This document shows, one piece after another, positions 51,639 to 60,947 of a stretch of 64,000 nt of DNA; positions within the stretch are counted from its first letter, which is position 1, and each line of letters opens with the position of its first letter. The notes below the pieces were generated by a model that saw only the letters and a program-made list of their open reading frames with translations, was not told the origin of the DNA and did no database searches. Position numbers and translations under genes: made by a program. The DNA comes from Caldilineaceae bacterium (lineage in GTDB: Bacteria; Chloroflexota; Anaerolineae; Caldilineales; Caldilineaceae), in assembly GCA_020433455.1 (NCBI GenBank), contig JAGRCP010000018.1, positions 17,201 to 81,200 of the forward strand, in the 5' to 3' direction.

Positions 51639-52751
51639 CTACGCCCACGCCAACGCGATCTTCATCCACTGATCAAATTCGGCCAGTTGACGCGCCTTCT
51701 CGGCCGGTGGCAAGCCGCAGACGAAGAACGCATTGCGGGCAATACGGGCCAAATCGACTTTGGTATATCCAAATTCGACGGCCAGCAAGGCATACTCTTC
51801 TTCCAGCGTGGTGGTAAAGAGAGGCGGATCGTCGCTGTTTACCGTTACGGTCAGGCCCATGCGGTCCAGATGGGGAAAGGGATGCTCGGCGGCGCGGCGA
51901 TAAACGTGGAGGCAGATATTACTGGTCGGGTTAATCTCCAGCGGAATATTGCGCGCCAGCAGCAGATCCAACACAGCCGGATCCTCCATCGCGCGCACGC
52001 CATGGCCGATGCGATCGGCGTGCAAATCTTCGACGGCGCTGCGCACGCTCTCCGCGCCCATGGTCTCACCCGCGTGGGGTACGGAAAGCAGGCCCGCGGC
52101 CTTGGCTTGCGCAAAGGCATGGGCGAAGGGCCGGGCAGGCGCATCCACCTCATAACCGCCCAAGCCGAAACCAACCACGCCCGCGCCCAGCTCCAGGCCG
52201 CGCAGGGCAAAAGCCAGAGTCTGCTCCGACGGCCACGGATCGTAGGCGCCCGCGGCATCGAAATTGACGTTGCGGGGAATATCAAAAACCCAACGCATCT
52301 CCACGCCGAATTCGGCCCGAGCTTGCCGTCGCCCCTCCTCCAGCCCGTCTAAAAGGGCGTCAATGGTAAGATTTTTCTCCTGTAAATGAACATGGGTGAA
52401 GGGCGTCACCGTCAGCTCGCTGTAGCGAATATTCTGCTCGGCCATGGTGCGGCCCCGCTCGCGCACGATAAAGGCGAAGTCCTCGGGCGTGCGCAGCAGC
52501 GCTGAGATAGTCAAGTAGACCTGGATAAAGTGGGGAAAATCGGTAAAGCGGAACCAGCGACGCAGGCCCGCCAAATCCTGAGCGGGCAATTCATCCAACG
52601 CTGCGTGACGTTCGGCCAGAGCAAAGAGGGTGCGGGGACGAATGGCCCCTTCGAGATGCACGTGAATCTCCGCCTTGGGCATGGCGTGAATGAACGCGCG
52701 CAGGTCATCGGGAAGCTGCGCTCGATAATCATGGTGCAGGTTATCTGTCAT
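51639..52751 (-). CDS. add: Adenosine deaminase
   Basis: A 370-aa zinc-dependent purine deaminase of the adenosine/adenine deaminase family. Metal and catalytic motifs are in order: AEIHVHLEGAIRP (HxH), SVPHAGETMG (His and catalytic Glu), DRIGHGVRAMED, and TVNSDDPPLFTTTLEEEY (Asp pair). It converts adenosine to inosine for purine salvage; adenine or another aminopurine cannot be excluded. Monocistronic by context. Confidence 0.92.
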   Translation of the reverse strand: MTDNLHHDYRAQLPDDLRAFIHAMPKAEIHVHLEGAIRPRTLFALAERHAALDELPAQDLAGLRRWFRFTDFPHFIQVYLTISALLRTPEDFAFIVRERGRTMAEQNIRYSELTVTPFTHVHLQEKNLTIDALLDGLEEGRRQARAEFGVEMRWVFDIPRNVNFDAAGAYDPWPSEQTLAFALRGLELGAGVVGFGLGGYEVDAPARPFAHAFAQAKAAGLLSVPHAGETMGAESVRSAVEDLHADRIGHGVRAMEDPAVLDLLLARNIPLEINPTSNICLHVYRRAAEHPFPHLDRMGLTVTVNSDDPPLFTTTLEEEYALLAVEFGYTKVDLARIARNAFFVCGLPPAEKARQLAEFDQWMKIALAWA

Positions 52752-52861
52752 GGAAATAAACCGCCTCGTCTCGGGTTCGCGGGCAATGTGTTAGAATGAC
52801 GCTTCGTCGTCAGCTAACCGCATGAAATCAGGTTAAACCATAAGTACTCCAGTGTACAGGA

Positions 52862-54139
52862 ATGATGAATCGCGAGCAACCGATCGATAGCCCCATACGG
52901 CGCTATATAGCAGCGGGCCTCATGCTCGGATTGGCGCTGCTTTTACTGGGCGGGGCCATGCCCGGTCCGCGCCAGGTGCGCAACGGCCTCCTGGCCCAGC
53001 AGGTGGCAGGCTACGGCTTCAATCTCGTCACGTGGGAAGCGGAGGCCTTGAGTCAAAAGCTGGCAGATGCCCTGAACGCGCCCGCTGCTGAGCTTTCACC
53101 CGCGGACGGCGCAGCGGAAGTCCTGGCTTACGTGGCGCGCGCCCGGGCCCTGAGCGCACGCGGGGCGGAATTGAGCCGCCTGTACAGCGACGATCCGGAG
53201 GCCGACAAGGCGACTATTGCGTCGTTAGAGGCCGAAATCGCCACGCTGCGCAGCGAGCAGGACGCCCGCCGCAGCCAGGTAGAGCAAATCATGGAATGGC
53301 AGGTGCGGGATGAGCTGGCACGCGCTGGTCTCGTCACCTGGGGCCGGGTCTTTCCGCCCGTCCAGTTCAGCTTCAGCGAGCCGCCCCACAAGCTCGTCGT
53401 CAGCCCCCGGGAGCGCATCGATCAACTCTATTACCGCATGCTCACGCCGGCCATGAGCCTGACGGCCATCGAGGAAGCCGAAACCGGCATTCGCGACGAG
53501 GCGGGGCTGAGCGCATATGTAGCCTCCATCGGCGGGCTGGGCGCATACCCGACCATGGTCATCGATCGGGCCGGACTGCCCTGGCTCCTCAACACCGTAG
53601 CCCATGAATGGACGCACAACTACCTGACACTGGGCCCCCTGGGCATCCGCTACAGCGCCGGCAACGATCTGACCATCATGAACGAAACAGTAGCAGAAAT
53701 CGTGGGCGATGAGATCGGGGCGCGGGCGCTGGCACGTTACTATCCTGATGTAGCGGCTGCTCAAGCCGCGGCGGCGGAAAAACCAGCCACTCAGGAGGAG
53801 GCCGCAGAAGAACCCGTCTTCGATTTTAACGTCGAGATGCGCGCCACGCGGCTGGAAGTTGATCGCCTCCTGGCCGCGGGCGAGGTGGATGCAGCCGAGG
53901 CGTACATGGAGACCCGGCGTCGGGAATTCGTGGCCAATGGTTATTCCCTGCGCGTGCTCAATCAGGCCTACTTCGCCTTCCACGGCGCCTATGGGAGCAG
54001 CCCCGCGTCCAGCAGCCCGCTAGCCGTGCAGCTGTTCCAGCTACGGGAACAAGCGCCTGACGTAGGTGCGTTTCTCAAGCAGGTGCGCGGCTTCCGCTCG
54101 CCGGACGATCTGCAAGCCGCGCTGGACGCAGGAGAGTAA
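52862..54139 (+). CDS. Membrane-anchored HExxH protein, putative metallopeptidase
   Basis: A 425-aa protein that I do not place in a named family. One N-terminal membrane helix (about residues 14-33) anchors it, with a helical, Ala/Glu-rich region to about 150. A zinc-binding HEWTH motif is at residues 248-252, followed by NETVAEIVGDEIGARA, whose Glu275 or Glu279 could be the third zinc ligand as in gluzincin peptidases. The topology implies an extracytoplasmic domain. The first of two adjacent ATGs is reported; ACAGGA is very close, so the second ATG is possible. Confidence 0.72.
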   Translation: MMNREQPIDSPIRRYIAAGLMLGLALLLLGGAMPGPRQVRNGLLAQQVAGYGFNLVTWEAEALSQKLADALNAPAAELSPADGAAEVLAYVARARALSARGAELSRLYSDDPEADKATIASLEAEIATLRSEQDARRSQVEQIMEWQVRDELARAGLVTWGRVFPPVQFSFSEPPHKLVVSPRERIDQLYYRMLTPAMSLTAIEEAETGIRDEAGLSAYVASIGGLGAYPTMVIDRAGLPWLLNTVAHEWTHNYLTLGPLGIRYSAGNDLTIMNETVAEIVGDEIGARALARYYPDVAAAQAAAAEKPATQEEAAEEPVFDFNVEMRATRLEVDRLLAAGEVDAAEAYMETRRREFVANGYSLRVLNQAYFAFHGAYGSSPASSSPLAVQLFQLREQAPDVGAFLKQVRGFRSPDDLQAALDAGE

Positions 54140-54175
54140 TCAGGCATCCCAGGCAGAGTTGACAGGAGAAAAAAA

Positions 54176-54715
54176 ATGACCGTCAAGCCACACAATCAGT
54201 TTCCGCTCAAGGTATTGCATCACGCCGGCAGTCTGCTGTCTGTTGGTGCATTGCTCTTCAGTTGGTTTGCATGCTACCTGTGGATAATGGCCATGACTGA
54301 GGGCTGGGGAGCGCCATGGGACACAGCGCCTATTCGACCGCCAATCGGCTATTGGCAGCGTACCGTCAACGATTTCTTCGAGTCCGGCATGGGCGCCTAT
54401 CTGCCCGCCGCACTCTTTCTGACGATTAGCGTTTTCCTATACGCCCGCGCGCTGGCGCACACTCGAACCGTGAGAACAACATCGCTTATGTTTAGCCTAA
54501 CCAATCTTGCAGCGTTGGTCGGCCTCACGGCCATAGGCTTGACTGTTGGAGCCTTCCTGACGCGTGTTCCGGTTCACCTCACGCCGGAGGATTGGTCATA
54601 CTGGGGCGATTTCAGACGCGAATGGCCCCTGTTTCCCATAGCTTTGCTACTCTTTGCGGGTCTGTTTCTGGGACAATCGCATCTGGCGCAGCGTCTGTTC
54701 CCCGAAAAGCGGTGA
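54176..54715 (+). CDS. Four-helix membrane protein, unknown
   Basis: A 179-aa protein with four predicted helices (GSLLSVGALLFSWFACYLW, YLPAALFLTISVFLYARAL, SLTNLAALVGLTAIGLTVGA, FPIALLLFAGLFLGQ). No motif suggests a function. CAGGAG lies about 8 nt upstream of the ATG. It follows the HExxH membrane protein by 36 bp in the same direction and may be co-transcribed with it. Confidence 0.65.
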   Translation: MTVKPHNQFPLKVLHHAGSLLSVGALLFSWFACYLWIMAMTEGWGAPWDTAPIRPPIGYWQRTVNDFFESGMGAYLPAALFLTISVFLYARALAHTRTVRTTSLMFSLTNLAALVGLTAIGLTVGAFLTRVPVHLTPEDWSYWGDFRREWPLFPIALLLFAGLFLGQSHLAQRLFPEKR

Positions 54716-54731
54716 TTCCGGGTAGATAGAG

Positions 54732-55667
54732 ATGGGCTGTGGAATTAATCGGGTAAGTCAAAACTCGCATTTCATTTTTTCGCTGAATCCGGTTTCTCAA
54801 ACTTTCACATATGGCAATAGCCACGGACAAGAACCGATGCAATTAAGACATGCATTTCAAACCGCTCCATCGCCGGCCGGGGCCATCCAGTATGGCAACA
54901 ACCCGCAAGCGGGCCGCTACGCTGACGCGGGTGACGAAAAAATCTATTATGAACTGTACGGCCAGGGCGAACCCCTTGTGGTCCTGCATGGCGGCAATTT
55001 AGGCTCCACTTACGAAATGGCAGGATTTATCGATAAGCTGTCGGAGTCCTACCAAGTGATTGCCATTTCAACCAGAGGACACGGAAAATCTGAGATAGGC
55101 TCTGTTCCGTTTACCCTTGAACAAAGAGCAAATGACGCGTTGGCCGTGATCAATGCCGTTACCAAAGAAAACGTTACCGTGCTTGGCTTCAGCGATGGCG
55201 CTTATTCAGGATACATGCTGGCCGGCATGTATCCTGACAGGGTAAAAAAGCTGGTTGCCATTGGCGCGGGAGAAATGAGACCCGGCCCGAGTACGTTTAA
55301 TCTTACGTCAGAGTCAGTATTTTCCCTGGACAGGCCGTATTGGGAACAACAACTTACTTTAATGCCGGAGCCGCACAGAGCAGATGAATTTTTCGCCAAA
55401 ATGAGTGACTTTTATAATCAACTTACGGCGAGCAAAGAGTTATTTCATTCCATCCAATGCCCTGTCCTGGTGGTTGTCGGCGAACGGGATCAAAATGCTC
55501 ACTTGTCGACGGTTATTGCCGCGTACTATATGATACCGAATAGCCAACTGGCCATTATACCCAATACTACTCATACCGTGTTTTTAGAAAATTTCCCGGC
55601 GGTTTGGGCAAGCATCAATCCTTTCCTGGAAGAAGAGGGCGAACGAATTGCGCATTCCTCCGGGTAA
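54732..55667 (+). CDS. Alpha/beta hydrolase
   Basis: A 311-aa alpha/beta-fold hydrolase. The oxyanion segment VVLHGGNLGST, the strand-loop ISTRGHGKS and the nucleophile elbow LGFSDGAYSG (Ser) are present, with an acid in VVGERDQNAH and the catalytic His in NTTHTVF. The first 45 residues are poorly conserved-looking, and an internal ATG at MQLRHAFQ is an alternative start. The gene is AT-richer than its neighbours. Substrate unknown. Confidence 0.85.
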   Translation: MGCGINRVSQNSHFIFSLNPVSQTFTYGNSHGQEPMQLRHAFQTAPSPAGAIQYGNNPQAGRYADAGDEKIYYELYGQGEPLVVLHGGNLGSTYEMAGFIDKLSESYQVIAISTRGHGKSEIGSVPFTLEQRANDALAVINAVTKENVTVLGFSDGAYSGYMLAGMYPDRVKKLVAIGAGEMRPGPSTFNLTSESVFSLDRPYWEQQLTLMPEPHRADEFFAKMSDFYNQLTASKELFHSIQCPVLVVVGERDQNAHLSTVIAAYYMIPNSQLAIIPNTTHTVFLENFPAVWASINPFLEEEGERIAHSSG

Positions 55668-55857
55668 TCGTCTCGATGCCCTTGCACACGCCAGGCGGGA
55701 TCAACATAGTATCCGGATCAACGATCAGCGTCGAATTTATTTTGTGTAGACTGAATCAGGACCGGATAAAAATGTCTGTCTGTTCTGCCCTGAAAATAGG
55801 ATCATTTTCATCTCTCCGTGGCGCGCAATCGCCCATGGGGAACTCATTATAAGATTC

Positions 55858-56595
55858 ATGAATTTTGACTTCACCACCCAACCGGCGACCTTTCTTGCGC
55901 GCCCCAATCGCTTTCGCATTGAGGCCCAATTGCACGAATCCGGCCGGGTCATCAGCGCCCACTGTCCCGATCCGGGGCGGCTGCTGGAGCTGCTCATCCC
56001 CGGCGTGACGGTCCACGTGAGCCCGGCAAACAATCCGGCGCGTAAAACCGCCTGGGACCTGCGTTTCGTGGAGCACCCGGAGCACGGGCAGCTGATCAGC
56101 CTGGACTCGCGCCTGCCCAACCAACTCTTTGCCGAGGGACTGGCCGCCGGCTTCTTTGCGCCCTTTGCCAATCCGCAAAAAATCGCCCGGGAAATGACCG
56201 TCGATCTGCCCCACACGCACGGCGTGCGCAGCCGCATTGACTATCGCCTTATCGACGCGCAGGGCCGCCCCTGCTGGATCGAGGTTAAATCGGCTACGTT
56301 GGTGGAGGAGGGCTGGGCCTATTTTCCCGACGCGGTGACGGTCCGGGGACGGCGGCACGTGGAAGAACTTACCGCCCTGGTAAAGCGCGGCGATCGCGCT
56401 GCGATCACCTTTATCATCCAGCGACCGGACGCAGCGGGCCTCTCGCCCCAGTGGACGGCCGATCCGGACTTTGCCCGCGCGCTGGTCGCGGCCGATGCTG
56501 TAGGCGTGGAGATCTACGCCTACACCTGCTGCGTCACCCTGCAATCCATGACCCTGGCGCACCCGGTCCCGGTTGTACTGGCGGGCGACGCGTAA
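55858..56595 (+). CDS. sfsA: SfsA-family protein
   Basis: A 245-aa SfsA homologue (sugar fermentation stimulation protein, a DNA-binding nuclease-like fold). Family segments are FLARPNRFRIEAQL, SAHCPDPGRLLELL, RSRIDYRLIDAQGRPCWIEVKSATL and PDAVTVRGRRHVEEL. The ATG has no Shine-Dalgarno, and a TATAAG hexamer ends 4 nt before it; a leaderless start is possible but weakly supported because no good -35 box is seen. Confidence 0.92.
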   Translation: MNFDFTTQPATFLARPNRFRIEAQLHESGRVISAHCPDPGRLLELLIPGVTVHVSPANNPARKTAWDLRFVEHPEHGQLISLDSRLPNQLFAEGLAAGFFAPFANPQKIAREMTVDLPHTHGVRSRIDYRLIDAQGRPCWIEVKSATLVEEGWAYFPDAVTVRGRRHVEELTALVKRGDRAAITFIIQRPDAAGLSPQWTADPDFARALVAADAVGVEIYAYTCCVTLQSMTLAHPVPVVLAGDA

Positions 56596-56598
56596 AAC

Positions 56599-56649
56599 GA
56601 TTCATTCGACGGCGCCTCATTGCCTGAATGAGGCGCCGTCGAATGAATC
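56599..56649. terminator. Perfect 23-bp hairpin after sfsA
   Basis: 56599-56621 pairs perfectly with 56627-56649 around a 5-nt loop. It begins 3 bp after the sfsA stop and ends 15 bp before the channel gene. There is no T-tract on the plus strand. Termination, mRNA stabilisation or a mobile palindromic element are all possible. Confidence 0.55.
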
Positions 56650-56664
56650 CAAGACTGGTAGAAA

Positions 56665-57552
56665 ATGAGTGACAAACCGTTGAAGCGACAATCGGAAACA
56701 ACTCCGGAAACGACCATGGAAGCGGAAGGGCGTCGGCTTGTCCTCCACGCCAATTATGAGTTGTTCATTTTGATGCTTGTCATCCTGCAATTGATCAATT
56801 CGATACTGAGTTTTCTGATTCGCGATGCCCAAATCAGACAGATTCCGCTGACAGTAGGACTCTGTCTCGCGATCTTTTTGATGCTGGATGCGTTTTACCG
56901 ACTATTCCGCAGCCCCAATCGGCGTCGCTACTTCTTCAAGCACCAAGGCTATCTGCTCTTTCTCGGCAGCTTGCCTGCGCCCTTTGCAGTCCTTGCGCGG
57001 GTGATCTGGTATTACCTGCTGGGTCGCTACCTGCGCCAATCCGATTACATGGACATGGAACGGTTGATCGTCAACCGCCGGGCGCAGACGACATTATTAG
57101 CATCAATTCTCACAGGCGTCCTGGTGATCGAGCTGGGCGGCATCCTCATTTTGGAAGCGGAAGCAGCCGCGCCCGGCGCAAATATCCAGAGTGCAGGCGA
57201 CGCGCTCTGGTGGGTGCTGGTCACCATGGCCACGGTCGGCTATGGTGACCGCTATCCGGTTACGCCCCTCGGCCGGATTGTCGCGGTCGCCATTATGAGC
57301 GTAGGCGTTGGGCTCTTCAGCGTTCTAACCAGCTACCTGGCGCGTTCCTTTATGCGCCCGACCACCCTGGCCCGCACCATCGAAGAGCGCCTGGATTCGA
57401 ATTCGGCCCTGGCGCAGTTGGACAGGATCGCATCGTTACTGGATGAACAGGAGCATACGCAACGGGAAAATGTGGAGCAGATTCGCTCCCAGTTAGCCGA
57501 ATTGGAAGATAAGCTGACTCAATTGGGGCATTCATCCCAAAAGACCGACTGA
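56665..57552 (+). CDS. Voltage-gated-like potassium channel
   Basis: A 295-aa ion channel. Hydrophobic segments at about residues 30-50, 65-85, 90-115 and 145-160 precede the pore helix ALWWVLVTMATVGYGDRYPV, whose TVGYGD is the K+ selectivity filter, and a last helix (VAVAIMSVGVGLFSVL). A coiled-coil tail of about 60 residues (ALAQLDRIASLLDEQEHTQ...) probably assembles the tetramer. The fourth segment carries few positive charges, so voltage gating is uncertain. Confidence 0.92.
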   Translation: MSDKPLKRQSETTPETTMEAEGRRLVLHANYELFILMLVILQLINSILSFLIRDAQIRQIPLTVGLCLAIFLMLDAFYRLFRSPNRRRYFFKHQGYLLFLGSLPAPFAVLARVIWYYLLGRYLRQSDYMDMERLIVNRRAQTTLLASILTGVLVIELGGILILEAEAAAPGANIQSAGDALWWVLVTMATVGYGDRYPVTPLGRIVAVAIMSVGVGLFSVLTSYLARSFMRPTTLARTIEERLDSNSALAQLDRIASLLDEQEHTQRENVEQIRSQLAELEDKLTQLGHSSQKTD

Positions 57553-57567
57553 CCACATATGCTTAAA

Positions 57568-58026
57568 TTATGCGTTGCGCATCAGCTCTTCCGTCTCCAG
57601 CCACAACGTAACCGGTCCGTCATTCACCAATTCCACCGCCATTTCGGCCTGAAAAACGCCCTCCTCAACCGGCACGCCTTCCTCGCGTAACAAGGTGCAG
57701 AAGCGTTCATAAAGGGGTAGAGCCTGTTGAGGTCGGGCCGCGTTGACAAAGCTGGGGCGTCGCCCCTTACGCGCATCGCCGTAAAGAGTGAACTGGCTCA
57801 CCGCGAGCACCGCGCCGCCGACATCGGCCAGGCTGCGATTCATTTTGCCCGCGTCATCTTCAAAAATGCGCAACCCCGCAATCTTGCGGGCCAGGTAGGC
57901 GGCTTCTTCTTCGCCGTCCTCGTGGGTGATGCCCAACAGGACCAGGAAACCCCGGTCAATTGCGCCGACGATCTCACCATTCACGCCTACGCTTGCGCGG
58001 CTGACGCGTTGAATCAATGCTCGCAT
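57568..58026 (-). CDS. dtd: D-aminoacyl-tRNA deacylase
   Basis: A 152-aa DTD that removes D-amino acids from tRNA. Diagnostic motifs are present: [18 protein letters not shown] and the Gly-cisPro-type [10 protein letters not shown]. The ATG at 58026 gives [13 protein letters not shown], the usual N-terminus, and GGGAGAG lies upstream; a longer frame to 58131 runs into the terminator of the tRNA operon. It directly follows the tRNA cluster on the same strand. Confidence 0.95.
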   Translation of the reverse strand: MRALIQRVSRASVGVNGEIVGAIDRGFLVLLGITHEDGEEEAAYLARKIAGLRIFEDDAGKMNRSLADVGGAVLAVSQFTLYGDARKGRRPSFVNAARPQQALPLYERFCTLLREEGVPVEEGVFQAEMAVELVNDGPVTLWLETEELMRNA

Positions 58027-58131
58027 GAATTCTCTCCCGGTTAACCCGCCAATGGAAAAACGGTTCCTGCTGCTTTGGCAGAAAGGAATGAAACCCCTGT
58101 CGCGCTGAATTTCGAGGCCATTCAGCAACAT

Positions 58132-58172
58132 GAAAAAAGCCCGTTCCGGTCATAATCAGACTGGAACGGGCC
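58132..58172 (-). terminator. Terminator of the tRNA operon
   Basis: A 9-bp GC-rich stem (58139-58147 with 58163-58171) followed on the minus strand by a run of six T residues. It lies just after tRNA-His. Confidence 0.85.
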
Positions 58173-58177
58173 TTGTG

Positions 58178-58250
58178 GGCGCTTAGTGGGGCTCGAACCC
58201 ACAACCCCTTGATCCACAATCAAGTGCTCTGCCATTGAGCTATAAGCGCC
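58178..58250 (-). tRNA. tRNA-His(GTG)
   Basis: Full cloverleaf on the minus strand. The anticodon loop carries GTG between 5-bp CTTGA/TCAAG arms. The acceptor is GCGCTTA/TAAGCGC with the extra G-1 encoded at 58250, facing discriminator C73, as in other bacterial tRNA-His. GGTTCGAGCC forms the T arm. Confidence 0.95.
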
Positions 58251-58273
58251 GCAAACCTGGTTGTCAGCAAGAA

Positions 58274-58383
<110 letters not shown>

Positions 58384-58482
58384 AGGAATCACAAATGGAA
58401 ACACCTAATCGAAATCGACAACGGCGGAACCGCGCTTCGATTCACAATTCATAATCAACATTTCAATTACGAATTAAGAAGG

Positions 58483-58555
<73 letters not shown>

Positions 58556-58580
58556 AAAAAAGCCGACCAGATTGGCCGGC
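58556..58580 (-). terminator. Terminator-like hairpin between tRNA-Gly and tRNA-Phe
   Basis: An 8-bp stem with one mismatch (58562-58569 with 58573-58580), followed on the minus strand by six T residues immediately before tRNA-Phe. Confidence 0.6.
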
Positions 58581-58586
58581 CTCTTC

Positions 58587-58660
<74 letters not shown>

Positions 58661-58757
58661 ACAAACAACAGCTTGGAAATTCTAGCCTAATTTCGGCATT
58701 TTAGCAAATCAACAAAAGCAAGAAAATTTACTTTATCGCCCCCACATGCTGCTGCTC

Positions 58758-58832
<75 letters not shown>

Positions 58833-58944
58833 GGAATAACGCTGAATTGTGAATCGATAACGGTGAATAATTAATGCACGAATCGTCAACCCATTAACCA
58901 TTCATCATTATCCATTTCCCATTATCTATTAACAACCGCCTCTG

Positions 58945-59028
58945 TGCCGACGAGAGGACTCGAACCTCCACGCCCGTGAGGGCACTAGATCCTAAGTCTA
59001 GCGCGTCTGCCAATTCCGCCACGTCGGC
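58945..59028 (-). tRNA. tRNA-Leu(TAG)
   Basis: Class II tRNA, 84 nt, with a long variable arm. Acceptor GCCGACG/CGTCGGC, discriminator A, anticodon TAG within CTAGACTTAGGATCTAG. First gene of the tRNA operon on the minus strand. Confidence 0.96.
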
Positions 59029-59054
59029 GTGCGCTGCACTCGCGGCAAGGGTCT

Positions 59055-59083
59055 ATTGTAACGAAGATGGGCGGCTGTCGCAA
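59055..59083 (-). promoter_or_regulatory. Promoter of the tRNA operon
   Basis: On the minus strand TTGCGA (59083-59078), a 17-bp spacer and TACAAT (59060-59055). The start of transcription would fall about 20 nt before tRNA-Leu. Confidence 0.75.
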
Positions 59084-59133
59084 ATTTTCGGCGCATTACG
59101 ATGCAACAGCTATCGCCCCGATAAGGATAGATT

Positions 59134-59590
<457 letters not shown>

Positions 59591-59596
59591 GCGACC

Positions 59597-59625
59597 AGAA
59601 TACCACGGAACAAATGTGCGATCAA
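59597..59625 (-). promoter_or_regulatory. Promoter of rnpB
   Basis: On the minus strand TTGATC (59625-59620), a 17-bp spacer and TATTCT (59602-59597), placing the start near 59590, just upstream of the P1 helix. Confidence 0.72.
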
Positions 59626-59707
59626 AACGGGACGTTTCGGAAATCCATACACCTCGTTTTCTGTGGCGTAGCGAGTGATGCGGGACGACTATCAGCAGAT
59701 ACGCGAT

Positions 59708-60433
59708 CTACTCTGCCGGCGGAAAGAGATCCAAATCGGGCTGCCGGGGGCCCTCTACCCAAACCTGGCCGTCGGACCAATTCTCTTCTTTCCAGATGGG
59801 GACAATGGCCTTGAGCCGCTCGATGGCATACCGGCACGCTTCGAAGCACCCGTCGCCCCGGTGGGGCGTGGCCACAGCGATCACCACGCTGGGCTCGCCG
59901 ATCTCCAAACGACCAATGCGATGAAGGATGCTCACTGCTTTGACCGCCGGCCATTTGACCCGAATCTCATCGCCGATGGCGGCCAGCTTGGCTTCGGCCA
60001 TCTCGGCATAGGCTTCGTAATTGAGGAAGTCGGTGCCGCGCACGTCTTCATCTACCGCGGTCTCGCCGCGTACGATGCCGGCAAAGGTTGCTACCGCACC
60101 GCAGTCGGGGCGACTCACCCGGGCCGCTGCATCGTCCAGAGAAAGAGGCTCCTCCGTGATCAGGAAATATGCGTTGAGCGGCTCATCCCCGCCGCCTGAG
60201 ACCGGCGGAAAGAGAGCCAGCGTATCGCCGTCGGTCAGTTCAGCGCCGAGATCGGCATATTCCCGGTTGAGGGCCGCGTAAAGGGGGCGATCGCGCAAAT
60301 CCGCATCAGGCGCCAGCGTCGCCAGTTCATCCAGGACCGCCGCGACGGTCGCGCCGGCAGGCAGCGCCAGCGTCTTTTCGGCCCAGCCCGCCTGTTGGCG
60401 CAGGGTGGCAAAGAGCTTCACGTGAATCTCCAT
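59708..60433 (-). CDS. MoaD-MoaE fusion, molybdopterin synthase
   Basis: A 241-aa fusion of both molybdopterin synthase subunits, which convert cyclic pyranopterin monophosphate to molybdopterin. Residues 1-81 are MoaD ([13 protein letters not shown] ... [10 protein letters not shown]), whose Gly-Gly end normally carries the thiocarboxylate. MoaE follows directly from about residue 85 ([54 protein letters not shown], and VPIWKEENW with the catalytic Lys). Because the Gly-Gly is internal (SGGGDEPL), cleavage after it would be needed for activity, as reported for the mycobacterial fusion MoaX. It ends the Moco operon, 3 bp after moaC. Confidence 0.93.
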   Translation of the reverse strand: MEIHVKLFATLRQQAGWAEKTLALPAGATVAAVLDELATLAPDADLRDRPLYAALNREYADLGAELTDGDTLALFPPVSGGGDEPLNAYFLITEEPLSLDDAAARVSRPDCGAVATFAGIVRGETAVDEDVRGTDFLNYEAYAEMAEAKLAAIGDEIRVKWPAVKAVSILHRIGRLEIGEPSVVIAVATPHRGDGCFEACRYAIERLKAIVPIWKEENWSDGQVWVEGPRQPDLDLFPPAE

Positions 60434-60436
60434 CAG

Positions 60437-60934
60437 CTACTTCTCCTCGCTGCGTACATAGGTCCCGGATTTACCGCCCTCTTTATGCAACAGGCGCACG
60501 TTGGTAATCACCATGCCCTTCTCCAGCGCCTTGGCCATATCGTAGATGGTAAGCGCAGCCGCGCTCACCGCGGTAAGGGCCTCCATCTCCACGCCGGTCT
60601 GCCCCTTGCAGCGCACCTCAGCCGTGATGATGATGCGGCTCACCGCCGCGTCAATCTCAAAATCAACCGCGACTTTACTCAACAACAGCGTGTGGCAGAG
60701 AGGAATGATGTCCGGCGTGCGCTTGGCGGCCATGATGCCGGCAATGCGCGCCGCGGCCAACACGTCGCCCTTGGGCGCGTTGCCGTCCCGAATCGCGGCC
60801 AGCGTCGCCGGTTCCATGCGCACCTCGCCCTGCGCGATGGCCGTACGGCTGGTCACGGCCTTTTCGGCCACATCCACCATGGCCGCATGTCCTCGAGCAT
60901 CCAAATGCGTCAACGTTTCCACCAATAGCTCCAT
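60437..60934 (-). CDS. moaC: Cyclic pyranopterin monophosphate synthase accessory protein
   Basis: A 165-aa MoaC, which acts after MoaA in the first step of molybdenum cofactor synthesis. Signature segments: [35 protein letters not shown] and [20 protein letters not shown] with [10 protein letters not shown]. The ATG at 60934 gives a normal N-terminus 14 nt after the moeA stop. A TTG 10 codons earlier overlaps moeA and is less likely. No moaA is in the window. Confidence 0.94.
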   Translation of the reverse strand: MELLVETLTHLDARGHAAMVDVAEKAVTSRTAIAQGEVRMEPATLAAIRDGNAPKGDVLAAARIAGIMAAKRTPDIIPLCHTLLLSKVAVDFEIDAAVSRIIITAEVRCKGQTGVEMEALTAVSAAALTIYDMAKALEKGMVITNVRLLHKEGGKSGTYVRSEEK

Positions 60935-60947
60935 TTCTGAAAACAGG

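Noticed and set aside
55680..55740. A minus-strand fragment reading LIVDPDTMLIPPGVCKGIET, like a piece of a cupin or epimerase
   Set aside because: Only about 25 residues, with no start, no continuation and no flanking remnant; too short to call a pseudogene.
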